39,380 nucleotides of DNA, taken from NCBI GenBank assembly GCA_012512855.1, contig JAAZDK010000034.1:1-39380 (forward strand). Direction: 5' to 3'. Of the stretch, positions 1 through 7,403 are shown piece after piece. The first letter of the stretch is position 1; each line of letters starts with the position of its first letter. Position numbers and translations under genes: made by a program. Source of the stretch: Clostridiales bacterium (lineage in GTDB: Bacteria; Bacillota; Clostridia; Lachnospirales; Lachnospiraceae). A model generated the notes under the pieces. It had not been told where the DNA came from, ran no database searches, and worked only from the letters and a program-made list of their open reading frames with translations.

Positions 1-599
1 ACGTTATATAGTGATACCTCTTTTCTGTCAATTCCAAACTTCTCACACAGAATAGGAACATACTCCGCCAGCTCGCCTATCATTTCGATTCCTGTAAAGC
101 CTGCACCTACCACCCAGAAGGTAAGAAGTCTTCTTCTTTCCTCCTCATTAGGCTCACTCATTGCCTTTCTGAAGCTAGCCTGAATATGATCTCTTAAGGT
201 TACAGCATCCTCGTATGACCAAAGCTTAAAGCTGTATTTGTCGGCACCTGTGACTCCAAAAAAGGTTGGCTTGGAGCCTGCCGCCAGAACCAGATAATCA
301 TATTCGTAGCTTTCGTTAGCACCCTTTACAAGCTTTTTGTCAAAATCAACGGCTGTAACGGTGTCATGCTTTACATTGACATTTCTGCCTGCAAAAATCT
401 TCTTCAGGCTAATCTTGATGCTATCCTCATCAACACGATTAGCTGCCACCTCGTGTAATTCGGTAAGCATGGTATGAAACGGATTCTTGTCAATAATTGT
501 GATGCTAACATCCTTTTGCTTCTTAAATTTTTTTGCAAGCTTTTTAGCTGTCAGTATACCGGCGTAACCGGCTCCGACAATAACAATCCTCTTTCCCAT
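1..599 (-). CDS. Type II NADH dehydrogenase-like FAD oxidoreductase (3' part cut by window edge)
   Basis: Translation of the minus strand from the ATG at 599 gives 199 residues open to the left window edge, so the C-terminal half is missing. Residues 9-14 (GAGYAG) form an N-terminal FAD-binding Rossmann motif after the beta strand RIVIV. A second dinucleotide motif, GAGFTG, follows at about residue 170, where this family binds NAD(P)H. The stretch YDYLVLAAGS is the usual second FAD contact. This is the layout of single-subunit NDH-2 enzymes, which oxidise NADH at the membrane without pumping protons. The membrane-binding C-terminus cannot be seen, so a soluble NADH oxidase or ferredoxin reductase relative is possible. 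An AAGGAG site lies 6-8 nt before the ATG. A Rex-like box at 646-663 suggests control by the NADH/NAD+ ratio. Confidence 0.8.
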   Translation of the reverse strand, partial: MGKRIVIVGAGYAGILTAKKLAKKFKKQKDVSITIIDKNPFHTMLTELHEVAANRVDEDSIKISLKKIFAGRNVNVKHDTVTAVDFDKKLVKGANESYEYDYLVLAAGSKPTFFGVTGADKYSFKLWSYEDAVTLRDHIQASFRKAMSEPNEEERRRLLTFWVVGAGFTGIEMIGELAEYVPILCEKFGIDRKEVSLYN

Positions 600-645
600 A
601 GCTACTCCTTAATTAAATAAAGTTTTTTTATTACTTCATCATAAA

Positions 646-663
646 TTGTTAATAAAATAACAA
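646..663. promoter_or_regulatory. Putative Rex-type redox operator
   Basis: The 18-mer TTGTTAATAAAATAACAA is a dyad with seven-base arms around a four-base centre. It differs by one base from TTGTTAA-N4-TTAACAA, the form I know for Rex sites in Clostridia. It lies about 47 bp upstream of the ATG of the NADH dehydrogenase-like gene, where a repressor site would be expected. Rex leaves DNA when NADH rises, so a link to an NADH-oxidising enzyme makes sense. The surrounding DNA is AT-rich, so chance occurrence is possible. Confidence 0.55.
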
Positions 664-984
664 TAATGTGTAAATAAAATAAATGGCAATCAAATCGTCA
701 AAAATTGCATCTTGATTATAGTATATCATCTATAGTAATTTTTGAAAACAAAAATTTAATAAAAAAAGATCTTATAGATACTTTTTTAGTAGAATACACC
801 TAAAACTTAAAAAAATTAAGTTCGTTATTATTTATTATAGACAGATTATTTTTATAAATTTATCCATAAAGTTCTATTATAGTTTATTCATTCCATGGCA
901 ATGCGGATAGCATTTTTCTGGCTGTATTAAAATCCCCACAAGCAGCTGGCGCTACATTTAATTTTATATGTAAAGCAAGATTAC

Positions 985-1023
985 AGGGAGCCAATGCCTA
1001 CCGTTTCCAAGCATTGGCTCCCT
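985..1023 (-). terminator. Hairpin after the XRE regulator gene
   Basis: Bases 985-997 and 1011-1023 form a perfect 13-bp stem with a 13-nt loop, starting 13 nt beyond the stop codon of the XRE gene. The tail on the minus strand is only moderately T-rich. The plus-strand tail (TTCTTTAT) is better, so the element may also stop transcription entering from the left. Confidence 0.65.
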
Positions 1024-1035
1024 TCTTTATATGCA

Positions 1036-1485
1036 TTATTTTTTCGGAATCTCCTGTACATCTTCTCCATCCTGGCCTTCTGCACAATGCAGCAGCTGGC
1101 TTGTGAGCTCTCCGTCCGATAAATATTCAAATCTGTCATAATAGGCAATTTTCATGATATAATCCTTAATTACCCTACGTTTATTATCATCAAGCAATAT
1201 ATATTCACTGATAATTTTCATATCCAGCTCATCCAGCTGATACTGCTGCATAAGCTCCTTCATGACAGCATTGGGAAATTGCTTAAAAATCTCCCCCCTG
1301 CCGTATCTTAACCAGTCCTCATTTACATTGAACTCCTTGCATATATGAATGAGCATCTGCTCAGTCAGATTGCGCTTCCCGCTTTCAATTCTTGAAATAC
1401 CGGCTGCGGTTATACCCAGCCTTGATGCAAACTCTTCCTGACTTAGTTTCAATAGCTTCCTTATTTGCTTTACTCTTGTATTCAA
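1036..1485 (-). CDS. XRE-family transcriptional regulator
   Basis: An N-terminal Cro/C1-type helix-turn-helix covers roughly residues 4-60, with the typical run LSQEEFASRLGITAAGISRIE, followed by KRNLTEQMLIHICKEFNVNEDWLRYGRGE. That second run is the usual end of such a domain in Lachnospiraceae and mobile-element regulators. The remaining ~90 residues are helical and charged and match no effector domain I recognise. The frame is open up to a GTG at 1563, but I place the start at the TTG at 1485, giving 149 residues. An AGAGGG site lies about 9 nt upstream of it, and a good promoter (1508-1536) lies inside the longer reading. The GTG at 1494 is an alternative but abuts its ribosome site. The gene is divergent from a 52-residue ORF, and operator-like repeats between them suggest autoregulation. 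The target genes are unknown. Confidence 0.85.
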   Translation of the reverse strand: MNTRVKQIRKLLKLSQEEFASRLGITAAGISRIESGKRNLTEQMLIHICKEFNVNEDWLRYGRGEIFKQFPNAVMKELMQQYQLDELDMKIISEYILLDDNKRRVIKDYIMKIAYYDRFEYLSDGELTSQLLHCAEGQDGEDVQEIPKK

Positions 1486-1507
1486 CTTTAGCACCCTCTT
1501 TGTAAAA

Positions 1508-1536
1508 ATATTAGCAAAAATTATAATTTTAGTCAA
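1508..1536 (-). promoter_or_regulatory. Promoter of the XRE regulator gene
   Basis: On the minus strand TTGACT (complement of 1531-1536) is followed after exactly 17 nt by TAATAT (complement of 1508-1513), a good sigma-A-type promoter. The predicted transcript starts near 1501, which excludes the upstream GTG at 1563 as the translation start. The -35 box overlaps a TAGTCAATT half-site at 1530-1538 that recurs in the palindrome at 1602-1620. Confidence 0.65.
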
Positions 1537-1601
1537 TTGTATGCATAAAGATATTGACAACACCTGTCATATTAAGTATAATATTGACATGGGCAAGATA
1601 T

Positions 1602-1620
1602 AAATTGACTTAGTCAATTT
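1602..1620. promoter_or_regulatory. 19-bp operator-like palindrome between divergent genes
   Basis: AAATTGACT and AGTCAATTT form a perfect 9-bp inverted repeat around a single central base. One arm word, TAGTCAATT, recurs at 1530-1538 over the -35 box of the XRE gene. The palindrome also contains a TTGACT hexamer facing the plus-strand ORF, with a weak -10 (TATTAA) about 18 nt further on. The arrangement fits binding of a Cro/C1-type dimer that represses its own promoter and a divergent one. Confidence 0.6.
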
Positions 1621-1726
1621 CATTTTATTATTAAACATAAGAGTATTAATATTCGTAGTCATTAAGGTATGCAAGCCGTATAATCAAATCACGGACTTTT
1701 GACTTTCAAATATGAAGGGATATTAT

Positions 1727-1885
1727 ATGAAGAGCCGCCATACCAATAGCGAAGAGCTGAGGGCTCTTATGCAAATGCTGAAAAAGCTCAATTCCGCACA
1801 AAAGGAAGAGTTATTAAAGCAGATAAGGAAATTATTGAAGAATAACGCCAATGACGGCACAGGCAATAAGCTAAGGGGCAGATGA
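1727..1885 (+). CDS. Small charged helical protein (52 aa), divergent from the XRE regulator
   Basis: ATG at 1727 preceded by GAAGGGA with 6-7 nt spacing; stop TGA at 1883-1885. The product is 52 residues, rich in Lys, Glu, Leu and Gln, and the middle (about residues 12-42, including LKKLNSAQKEELLKQIRKLL) should form an amphipathic helix. It resembles the short helical tails of some XRE regulators, so it may be a partner or antagonist of the neighbouring repressor, or a remnant. No family is recognised. An in-frame ATG at 1712 would add five residues but lacks a ribosome site. Support comes from the ribosome site, the divergent promoter region with repeats and the hairpin after the stop. It could still be a chance ORF. 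Confidence 0.5.
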   Translation: MKSRHTNSEELRALMQMLKKLNSAQKEELLKQIRKLLKNNANDGTGNKLRGR

Positions 1886-1892
1886 ATCCGGT

Positions 1893-1975
1893 ATAAAGCA
1901 TAAGACATATTGGCCTTTCATATTCCCCGGGCTATAAAAATTCTTTCTCTCTTTCCTATATGTCTTATGCTTTAT
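1893..1975 (+). repeat. Perfect 18-bp inverted repeat with 47-nt loop behind the small ORF
   Basis: Bases 1893-1910 (ATAAAGCATAAGACATAT) and 1958-1975 are exact reverse complements. The loop (1911-1957) holds CCCCGGG and a pyrimidine-rich run. The right arm is followed by T-rich TTCTTTATTCAT, so on the plus strand it could end the transcript of the small ORF, whose stop lies 7 nt before it. The stem is longer and the loop much larger than in a normal terminator, so a small structured RNA or a degenerate mobile repeat is also possible. Confidence 0.6.
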
Positions 1976-2076
1976 TCTTTATTCATCTAATTAATCTCCC
2001 TATAAAAGCAGGCAGATCAGACCCGAAAGTTTTGCCCAAGCAAAATCTGCTTCATAACAATACTCCTTATTATGAA

Positions 2077-2103
2077 AACCCGGGAAATCAATCTTCCCGG
2101 GTT
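2077..2103 (-). terminator. Rho-independent terminator of the SGNH / GH43-CBM6 / GH43 unit
   Basis: AACCCGGGAA (2077-2086) pairs perfectly with TTCCCGGGTT (2094-2103) around a 7-nt loop. On the minus strand the stem ends in a T-run (GGGTTTTCATAAT). It lies 73 nt after the stop codon of the cytosolic GH43 gene. Confidence 0.85.
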
Positions 2104-2175
2104 GAAAATTATTAGTCAGCTATCTGCAACAGTCTGATTGCATCACATAATGTAATTTAAATATATCCGGGTAGC

Positions 2176-3729
2176 CTACTCAAGCACATTATATACAAAA
2201 TGCTCAAAGTCGGCAACACCGCCTGTTACTTTGGTTGAAAAGAGGAACAGGCCGAAACGGCAGCCGCAGAAATGATCCAGTCTGAATTTCAGCTTATGGG
2301 TTATACCCAGCCTGACCCAGTTCTCTCCATCCTTATAGTAAAACTCCGACTCATCTATATTATCAACAAAATTAGCCTTAAGCTTTAAAGTAACCCTGGA
2401 GCCTTCATAGGGTATCCTTGCTATCTCCTTGCCGGGGCTTCTGTCTCCGCCCTTTGGTCCCCAGATACCATCCTCCGGCTTATCTTCCTTAATAATCATA
2501 ACCAGATAGTAACTGCCTTCCTCTCTGGTTATGGCAATCAGGCCGTAATTACCCTGCAGGGCACAGATACCTGCATAGTCACCGTCATTTATTGCCGATG
2601 CATCCACAGTAACATAGGCTTCACAGGCAGGCCCCATCATTCTTTGAGTAAGAGTGTTGGCTGCCAGCACAAGGTTCGGGCTGATTTTACCGCTGCGGAT
2701 ACGGTATGCTCCTGCTTTTTCGGTAACCGACCAAAGCCTGTCATCGGGAGTATGGTTCCACTGCCAAAGCTTGTTCAAGCGTACCCTACCGTCCTTATCA
2801 GGAGTATAGTTGAAATCATCGCTGGTATACAAGGGCTCATATTTATGTTCCGGGCGGGTGCTCTTGACTATAATTTCATGAGGAGCTTTTCCGTCTATAC
2901 CAAATATCGGGAAATCATTGCCCTCCTCCCAGCGAACAGGAACCAGTACAGGAATACGGCCAACTGCTCCATGATCCTGGAAGAGCATCGCATACCACTC
3001 GCCGTCAGGAGTATCGACTATGCCTCCCTGCGCAACTCCGGAGCCATGATATCCCATGTCGTCATCAAAGCAGTCTCCGCCCCTGAACTCACCCTCAAGT
3101 GAGTCAGCTACAAAGCAGGCCTCGGTTCTGCGCCACATGTCAGGTCTGCTGTGTATCAGGAAGAGATAGTACTTTCCGTTAATTTTGTAAAAATGGGAGC
3201 CCTCGTAGCATAAATATGGATTACCCTCTTCCCTTATAATAATCCTGTCAAGCCCACCGGGCTTCGGTCCTGACAAATCCTCCTTCAGCTCTGTCAGATG
3301 AATCTCCCTGTTGCCATATACAATATATACTCTGTCATCATCATCAAACAGCAGGGAGCAATCATGATAGAAGCCTTCTATAATCGACTTTCGCCATGGC
3401 CCCATGATGTCTTCCGCACGGTATAGATAGGTTTTGCCTGTATCATTTGCTACAAAACATACATAGAAGATACCCTTGTGGTAGCGAAGGCAGGGTGCCC
3501 ACATGCCTTTGCCATATATACTTAAATCATCCTGCAGGCATTGGCCCGGTGTATTGTCAAGACTGTCATAAACATAGGTAAGGGTTTCCCAGTTGGTTAA
3601 ATCATATGAGCGCAGAATAACGCCACCGGGCATAAAATGCATTGTTGTACTGATCATATAATAGGTGTCACCGACACGAATAACATCAGGATCCGGATAA
3701 TCGGACCAAATAATCGGATTCTTGCTCAT
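2176..3729 (-). CDS. Cytosolic GH43 family beta-xylosidase/alpha-L-arabinofuranosidase
   Basis: The 517-residue product has no signal peptide, so it should act inside the cell on imported oligosaccharides. The N-terminal ~300 residues form a GH43 five-bladed propeller. Asp13 in YPDPDVI is the expected general base, Asp123 in HDCSLLFDDDD the pKa-tuning Asp, and Glu176 in CYEGSHFY the general acid. Residues ~310-517 form a C-terminal beta-sandwich of the kind that closes the active site in GH43 xylosidases (DUF1349-like). In this family the reaction is inverting removal of xylose or arabinose from chain ends. AAGGAG lies 6 nt before the ATG. The gene follows the GH43-CBM6 lipoprotein gene by 139 nt and ends at a strong terminator. 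The exact substrate cannot be read from sequence; a second cytosolic GH43 in the window differs clearly around the active site. Confidence 0.88.
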   Translation of the reverse strand: MSKNPIIWSDYPDPDVIRVGDTYYMISTTMHFMPGGVILRSYDLTNWETLTYVYDSLDNTPGQCLQDDLSIYGKGMWAPCLRYHKGIFYVCFVANDTGKTYLYRAEDIMGPWRKSIIEGFYHDCSLLFDDDDRVYIVYGNREIHLTELKEDLSGPKPGGLDRIIIREEGNPYLCYEGSHFYKINGKYYLFLIHSRPDMWRRTEACFVADSLEGEFRGGDCFDDDMGYHGSGVAQGGIVDTPDGEWYAMLFQDHGAVGRIPVLVPVRWEEGNDFPIFGIDGKAPHEIIVKSTRPEHKYEPLYTSDDFNYTPDKDGRVRLNKLWQWNHTPDDRLWSVTEKAGAYRIRSGKISPNLVLAANTLTQRMMGPACEAYVTVDASAINDGDYAGICALQGNYGLIAITREEGSYYLVMIIKEDKPEDGIWGPKGGDRSPGKEIARIPYEGSRVTLKLKANFVDNIDESEFYYKDGENWVRLGITHKLKFRLDHFCGCRFGLFLFSTKVTGGVADFEHFVYNVLE

Positions 3730-3868
3730 AGTTCTCCTTTCATTATAAAGCTTTCTTCAATCCTGTCTGTATATGCGAATTTTTATACACTTGCTATTAT
3801 TTAATTTCCTGGCAATCAGAATCTTTTAAAGCTATGGCCGAATTGATACTGGTTTTATCTATATACGC

Positions 3869-5521
3869 TTATTTGAAATACCAGTAATCAAATTCATAGC
3901 CTTCGCCATAGAATACAAATACCAGATTATGTTCCCCTGTAATTGTAGTCAGCAAATCAGCTGTAATCTCCTTAAACCGGCCTGAGTCGTCGGCATCAAT
4001 CTTCAAATATCCGACAGCCTCACCGGTAGGCTTGTCTAGGCGGATCTGAATAGCTCCTTCACCACTTGCCGGAGGCTTGATGCAGGCTGTAAAGGATTTT
4101 GCTCCCTTCTCGCCAAAATCCGCTCCATATACGGCAATCCAGTCACCTGTATGAATTTCCGTAACCGCCATATTACCTGTACCGCTGCCCGGAGCTGTTT
4201 CTTCAATTACGACAGTACTGATGCCGGCCATGGTTCCCATGGTTTCAGCCTCGCATCTTTCATAAGGATTTAAACTCTTAATCTGCTTTACTCCAAATTC
4301 TGATGCCTTAATATTATCAATAGTGCCGTCCTCGTTGACAACCACATAATCTATATTGGTTGAACGATAGCCTCCCGAAATGCCCAGCTTCTTCTCAAGC
4401 ATCTGGGAATGATATGCCATATACATCTGACCCTTGAACTCGAACATGCAATGGTGGTTATTACCCCATACACCGAAGAAGACTCCGGGATTTCTGAGAA
4501 TTGCCTTCTGGAAGGTGAAGGGTCCCAAAGGATTCTTGCTGGTCATATAAGCAATGTCCGCATTATTGATACCCAGCTCCTTGGTAGCCTCCAGAGGCAC
4601 ATTCCAGTTGGTGCAGTATGAGTAATAATATGTATCTCCAATCTTGTTAATTCCTGAATCCTCAAAGAGATAAGGTATATCCAGGGTAACCGGATCTCCG
4701 TCCAGACTGATCATGTCATCGCCCAGCTTTACAGCCCGTCCTGTACCCGGATTCGCTTCCTTGCCCTGTGGAACTCCACCGCCAAAATACAGATAAGCAG
4801 AACCGTCATCATCCACCAGTACGGCAGGGTCAAAGAGCCATGCAACATTTGCACAGTTGGGTGTAGCTCTTGAAATCAGCGGTTTTCCCAATGGATCAAC
4901 AAATGGGCCTATCGGGCTGTCGCTTGTCAGTACTCCTATGCCGTTGCCGCCGTTGGCAAAGTATATGAAGAATTTATCCTTTCCATTGATCTTCTTATAG
5001 GCAACCGCAGGTGCCCATGAATTGTTGCCCCATTTGGCCGCGCCCTCAGGGCCCGCAGCATTGATTGAACCATGATCTGTCCAGTTGACAAGGTCGTCAC
5101 TTGAGATAACATTCAGCTTATTAATCTTACTGTAGCTGTTGTTCTTTACCTTGCCCTCCTCATCATATTCAACAATATCACCTGTCATGTAAATATAAAC
5201 TCTGTCATTATAGACCAGTGCATACGGGTCGGCTCCAAGTCTCTGGGTCATCAAGGGGTTCTTAAAGCCGAAGCCTTTTAAAGCCTCTGTCAGTTTAATG
5301 TTTTCAAAATACTTCATCATCTCTTCCTCCTGTAATTTGATATATTGTGTGTCTTTTGTCTGAGCATCGTTGCCATCTGCATCGCTAATTTTATCTGAAT
5401 TCTCCTGCGAAACAGAACCGACTTTGTTATTACCTCCATTATTGTGAGCGCAGCCACAGAGGAGTACGGCGCCAAGCGTTAACATTAGCAGAACTCCAGA
5501 GGTAATTCCTCTTTTATTCAT
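3869..5521 (-). CDS. GH43-CBM6 lipoprotein, probable arabinoxylan arabinofuranohydrolase
   Basis: 550 residues. A signal peptide ends in LLCGC with Cys24 as the lipid anchor, followed by a ~50-residue Asn/Asp/Ser-rich linker. The GH43 propeller spans ~85-415. Asp98 (GADPYAL) is the predicted base, Asp231 (LFDPAVLVDDDG) the modulator and Glu287 (LFEDSGI) the acid. From ~420 a CBM6-like beta-sandwich follows (YERCEAETMG … GDWIAVYGADFG … YEFDYWYF). This is the layout of XynD-type enzymes that strip arabinose from arabinoxylan, acting here on the outer membrane face. GGAGG lies 8 nt before the ATG. The nearest relative in the window is the lipoprotein at 22960-24621, alike along its whole length, so the two are paralogues. 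Arabinofuranosidase versus xylosidase activity is inferred from architecture. Confidence 0.87.
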   Translation of the reverse strand: MNKRGITSGVLLMLTLGAVLLCGCAHNNGGNNKVGSVSQENSDKISDADGNDAQTKDTQYIKLQEEEMMKYFENIKLTEALKGFGFKNPLMTQRLGADPYALVYNDRVYIYMTGDIVEYDEEGKVKNNSYSKINKLNVISSDDLVNWTDHGSINAAGPEGAAKWGNNSWAPAVAYKKINGKDKFFIYFANGGNGIGVLTSDSPIGPFVDPLGKPLISRATPNCANVAWLFDPAVLVDDDGSAYLYFGGGVPQGKEANPGTGRAVKLGDDMISLDGDPVTLDIPYLFEDSGINKIGDTYYYSYCTNWNVPLEATKELGINNADIAYMTSKNPLGPFTFQKAILRNPGVFFGVWGNNHHCMFEFKGQMYMAYHSQMLEKKLGISGGYRSTNIDYVVVNEDGTIDNIKASEFGVKQIKSLNPYERCEAETMGTMAGISTVVIEETAPGSGTGNMAVTEIHTGDWIAVYGADFGEKGAKSFTACIKPPASGEGAIQIRLDKPTGEAVGYLKIDADDSGRFKEITADLLTTITGEHNLVFVFYGEGYEFDYWYFK

Positions 5522-5587
5522 AAATTATGCCTCCATAACCAAAAGAAACTGATAACTATACTAATACTTTAACATATTTTACAATAT

Positions 5588-5593
5588 AGTCAA
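5588..5593 (-). promoter_or_regulatory. Possible -35 box upstream of the GH43-CBM6 gene
   Basis: The complement of 5588-5593 reads TTGACT and is followed after 16 nt by TAAAGT, a moderate promoter match about 50-70 nt before the ATG at 5521. The gap (5522-5682) also has a short CAGAT/ATCTG hairpin at 5604-5619. The gene may therefore have its own promoter as well as read-through from the esterase gene. Confidence 0.35.
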
Positions 5594-5682
5594 TTATCTA
5601 AGCAGATTTAACTATCTGTTTTTACTAAAAAAATCAATAAAACCACATCATTTTTTAATATATTCTACCAAACATTTATTTA

Positions 5683-7158
5683 CTACCTGGAATAGCCTAT
5701 CGCCATAATTGTAAACTCCTTATTTTCATGTCCCTCGGCCATCTTTATCTCAATTACATGCTCGGCCGGCTCACTATCATTAATCAAAAGAACCGTAATA
5801 GGATTATTCCAGCCACCTCCTTCGGTCGCATTCAGGGTCATTGCCGGCTCTCCATCCAGATAAACGACCGCTGTCCCAAATCCTCCGCTTGATTTATATA
5901 CCAGCAGAAGATTTTTGCAATTAAGGGTCATTCTGAAGGGCTCATTGCCACTTGATGATGTATGCTTCCAGTTGTTGGGGAAAGAAGGCTGACCTGTGGC
6001 AAATCTCACCAGAGCGCTGTCAGTTCCGCTAAAGCCCCCCTCCTCCACAATGACATTGTCATCTGCTGTTGCCCTGTCATACATTTTTATTTCCTCAAAG
6101 GCCTTACCCAGCCTTGCTGCTGCCGGTACCTGATTAAGCTCGTCTGTTTCTTCCTGGGCATTTACTGTGGCATAATAGTATTTTAAGCAATCAGCCATAA
6201 GACTGTGTCCGAAATCGGTCGGATGATAGATATCGGCAAAGAACTGGCTGTCTGTTATCCTGCCTGCCTCCAGCTCAGGTACAAGAGCATTCTTTATGCT
6301 TATCATAGGAAGCTCATAATAATAGCCAATTGGTATGTAAGTATCCTGCATGTTCCATCTGGACTGGAATACACAAAACAGCAGCACAACAGCAGGCTGG
6401 TTGGGCGCATTCATGATTTTTCTTACCATGCTTTCAAAGGCTGCGCCTCTGGTAGGCTCCTGATAATCGTTAACCGAAAATTCTATGTAGACAATATCAG
6501 GCAGAAGCTCCCCATAGGATGTAACATCCCTGTCATAACGTATTACTCCCAATGCAGAAGGTGTTCCGCCCATTCCCGCATTCACATACTTAACATTGTC
6601 CCCTCCATCCTTGCCGAAGGTCTCCTTAAAATATTTATAAGACAGATAGGCATAATTCTTCTCCTTGCTGCTGGCTGAGGCTCCTTCCGTTATAGAACCT
6701 CCTATATAGGCTATAACCACTTCTTCACCGTTTTTAGCCTTTTCAATAGCCTTTTTCATTCTTGAGATATTACCTGTGCTTATCAGTGATTTTTCTATCA
6801 TTTTTCTGTATGCAGCATCCTTACCCTCAAAAATAGCTTCGGTCAGTGGATCAGCTGCCGGCTCCTCTGCCGGAGTTTCTGCAGGCCCAGCCACACTTGC
6901 ACCTGCCCCACCGGCGTCATCCTGAACCTGGCCGCTTGTGCTGTCCTCATAATTTTCCTTATCATCAGCCGTAACGCCCTGGCTCGGAGCAGGGGATACT
7001 GCACCGGCTGCATCATTACGGCTATCCTGAGCTGTATTATCCTGAATGAAATTGCTGTTCCCTCCTGCATTCTGTTCCTGCCCAGCGTCAGCTTTACAGG
7101 CAGTCAAAGTAATTGCAGCCAAAAGCAATATTGCGACATAGATTCCTTTTCCTCTCAT
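5683..7158 (-). CDS. SGNH/GDSL-type esterase lipoprotein, probable xylan deacetylase
   Basis: 491 residues. The signal peptide ends in LTAC (Cys21 lipid anchor), then an Ala/Gly/Pro/Asp-rich spacer runs to ~105. The SGNH hydrolase fold spans ~140-335: block I GGSITEGA with Ser155 as nucleophile, block II NAGMGGTPS, block III SVND with Asn230, and block V DIYHPTDFGH with Asp309 and His312. The last ~120 residues look like a beta-rich C-terminal module. Such enzymes commonly remove acetyl groups from polysaccharides, and the xylan-degrading neighbours point to acetyl-xylan; mannan acetyl groups are an alternative. It lies upstream of the GH43-CBM6 gene (161-nt gap) in the same direction. The ribosome site (AAAGG, 11 nt from ATG) is weak. 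The carbohydrate-esterase family number is not assigned. Confidence 0.82.
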   Translation of the reverse strand: MRGKGIYVAILLLAAITLTACKADAGQEQNAGGNSNFIQDNTAQDSRNDAAGAVSPAPSQGVTADDKENYEDSTSGQVQDDAGGAGASVAGPAETPAEEPAADPLTEAIFEGKDAAYRKMIEKSLISTGNISRMKKAIEKAKNGEEVVIAYIGGSITEGASASSKEKNYAYLSYKYFKETFGKDGGDNVKYVNAGMGGTPSALGVIRYDRDVTSYGELLPDIVYIEFSVNDYQEPTRGAAFESMVRKIMNAPNQPAVVLLFCVFQSRWNMQDTYIPIGYYYELPMISIKNALVPELEAGRITDSQFFADIYHPTDFGHSLMADCLKYYYATVNAQEETDELNQVPAAARLGKAFEEIKMYDRATADDNVIVEEGGFSGTDSALVRFATGQPSFPNNWKHTSSSGNEPFRMTLNCKNLLLVYKSSGGFGTAVVYLDGEPAMTLNATEGGGWNNPITVLLINDSEPAEHVIEIKMAEGHENKEFTIMAIGYSR

Positions 7159-7322
7159 ATATTACCATGCCTTTCTTTGATATTTCTGCAATCCGGCACA
7201 TTACTCAACTCTGCACCGCCTATTCCCTGCTGAATATACAGTCAAATCTACTTTATCTAGCAATGCAGCGAGCTTGAGTTTAAGAAGCTTTTGATAAAAA
7301 AGCATAAATATAGTCCAAACTA

Positions 7323-7372
7323 ATAAAGAAGTGAAGCCTGCACAAATACTGTGACAGCTTACACTTCTTTAT
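7323..7372 (-). terminator. Terminator-like hairpin after the cytosolic GH10 gene
   Basis: Bases 7323-7333 pair with 7362-7372 (11 bp). The stem continues through AAGC/GCTT (7334-7337 with 7357-7360) past one bulged A. It starts 31 nt beyond the GH10 stop codon. On the minus strand the distal arm ends CTTCTTTATTAG, a modest T-run, so it should stop most transcripts before the esterase gene. Confidence 0.6.
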
Positions 7373-7403
7373 CCCCCCCATCGGCCGTTATTGCTCCGGC
7401 CTG

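Larger units (their letters stand above)
600..1035. other. Intergenic region with ndh-like gene promoter side and XRE gene terminator
   Basis: No gene is supported in these 436 bases. The left part is very AT-rich and holds the Rex-like box at 646-663. The right part holds the 13-bp hairpin at 985-1023. I could not pick out a convincing -35/-10 pair for the oxidoreductase gene among the many AT-rich candidates. Confidence 0.6.

Noticed and set aside
1036-1563. Longer XRE protein starting at the GTG at 1563
   Set aside because: Its first ~25 codons cover the predicted promoter and the operator half-site, and there is no ribosome site; the TTG at 1485 has one.
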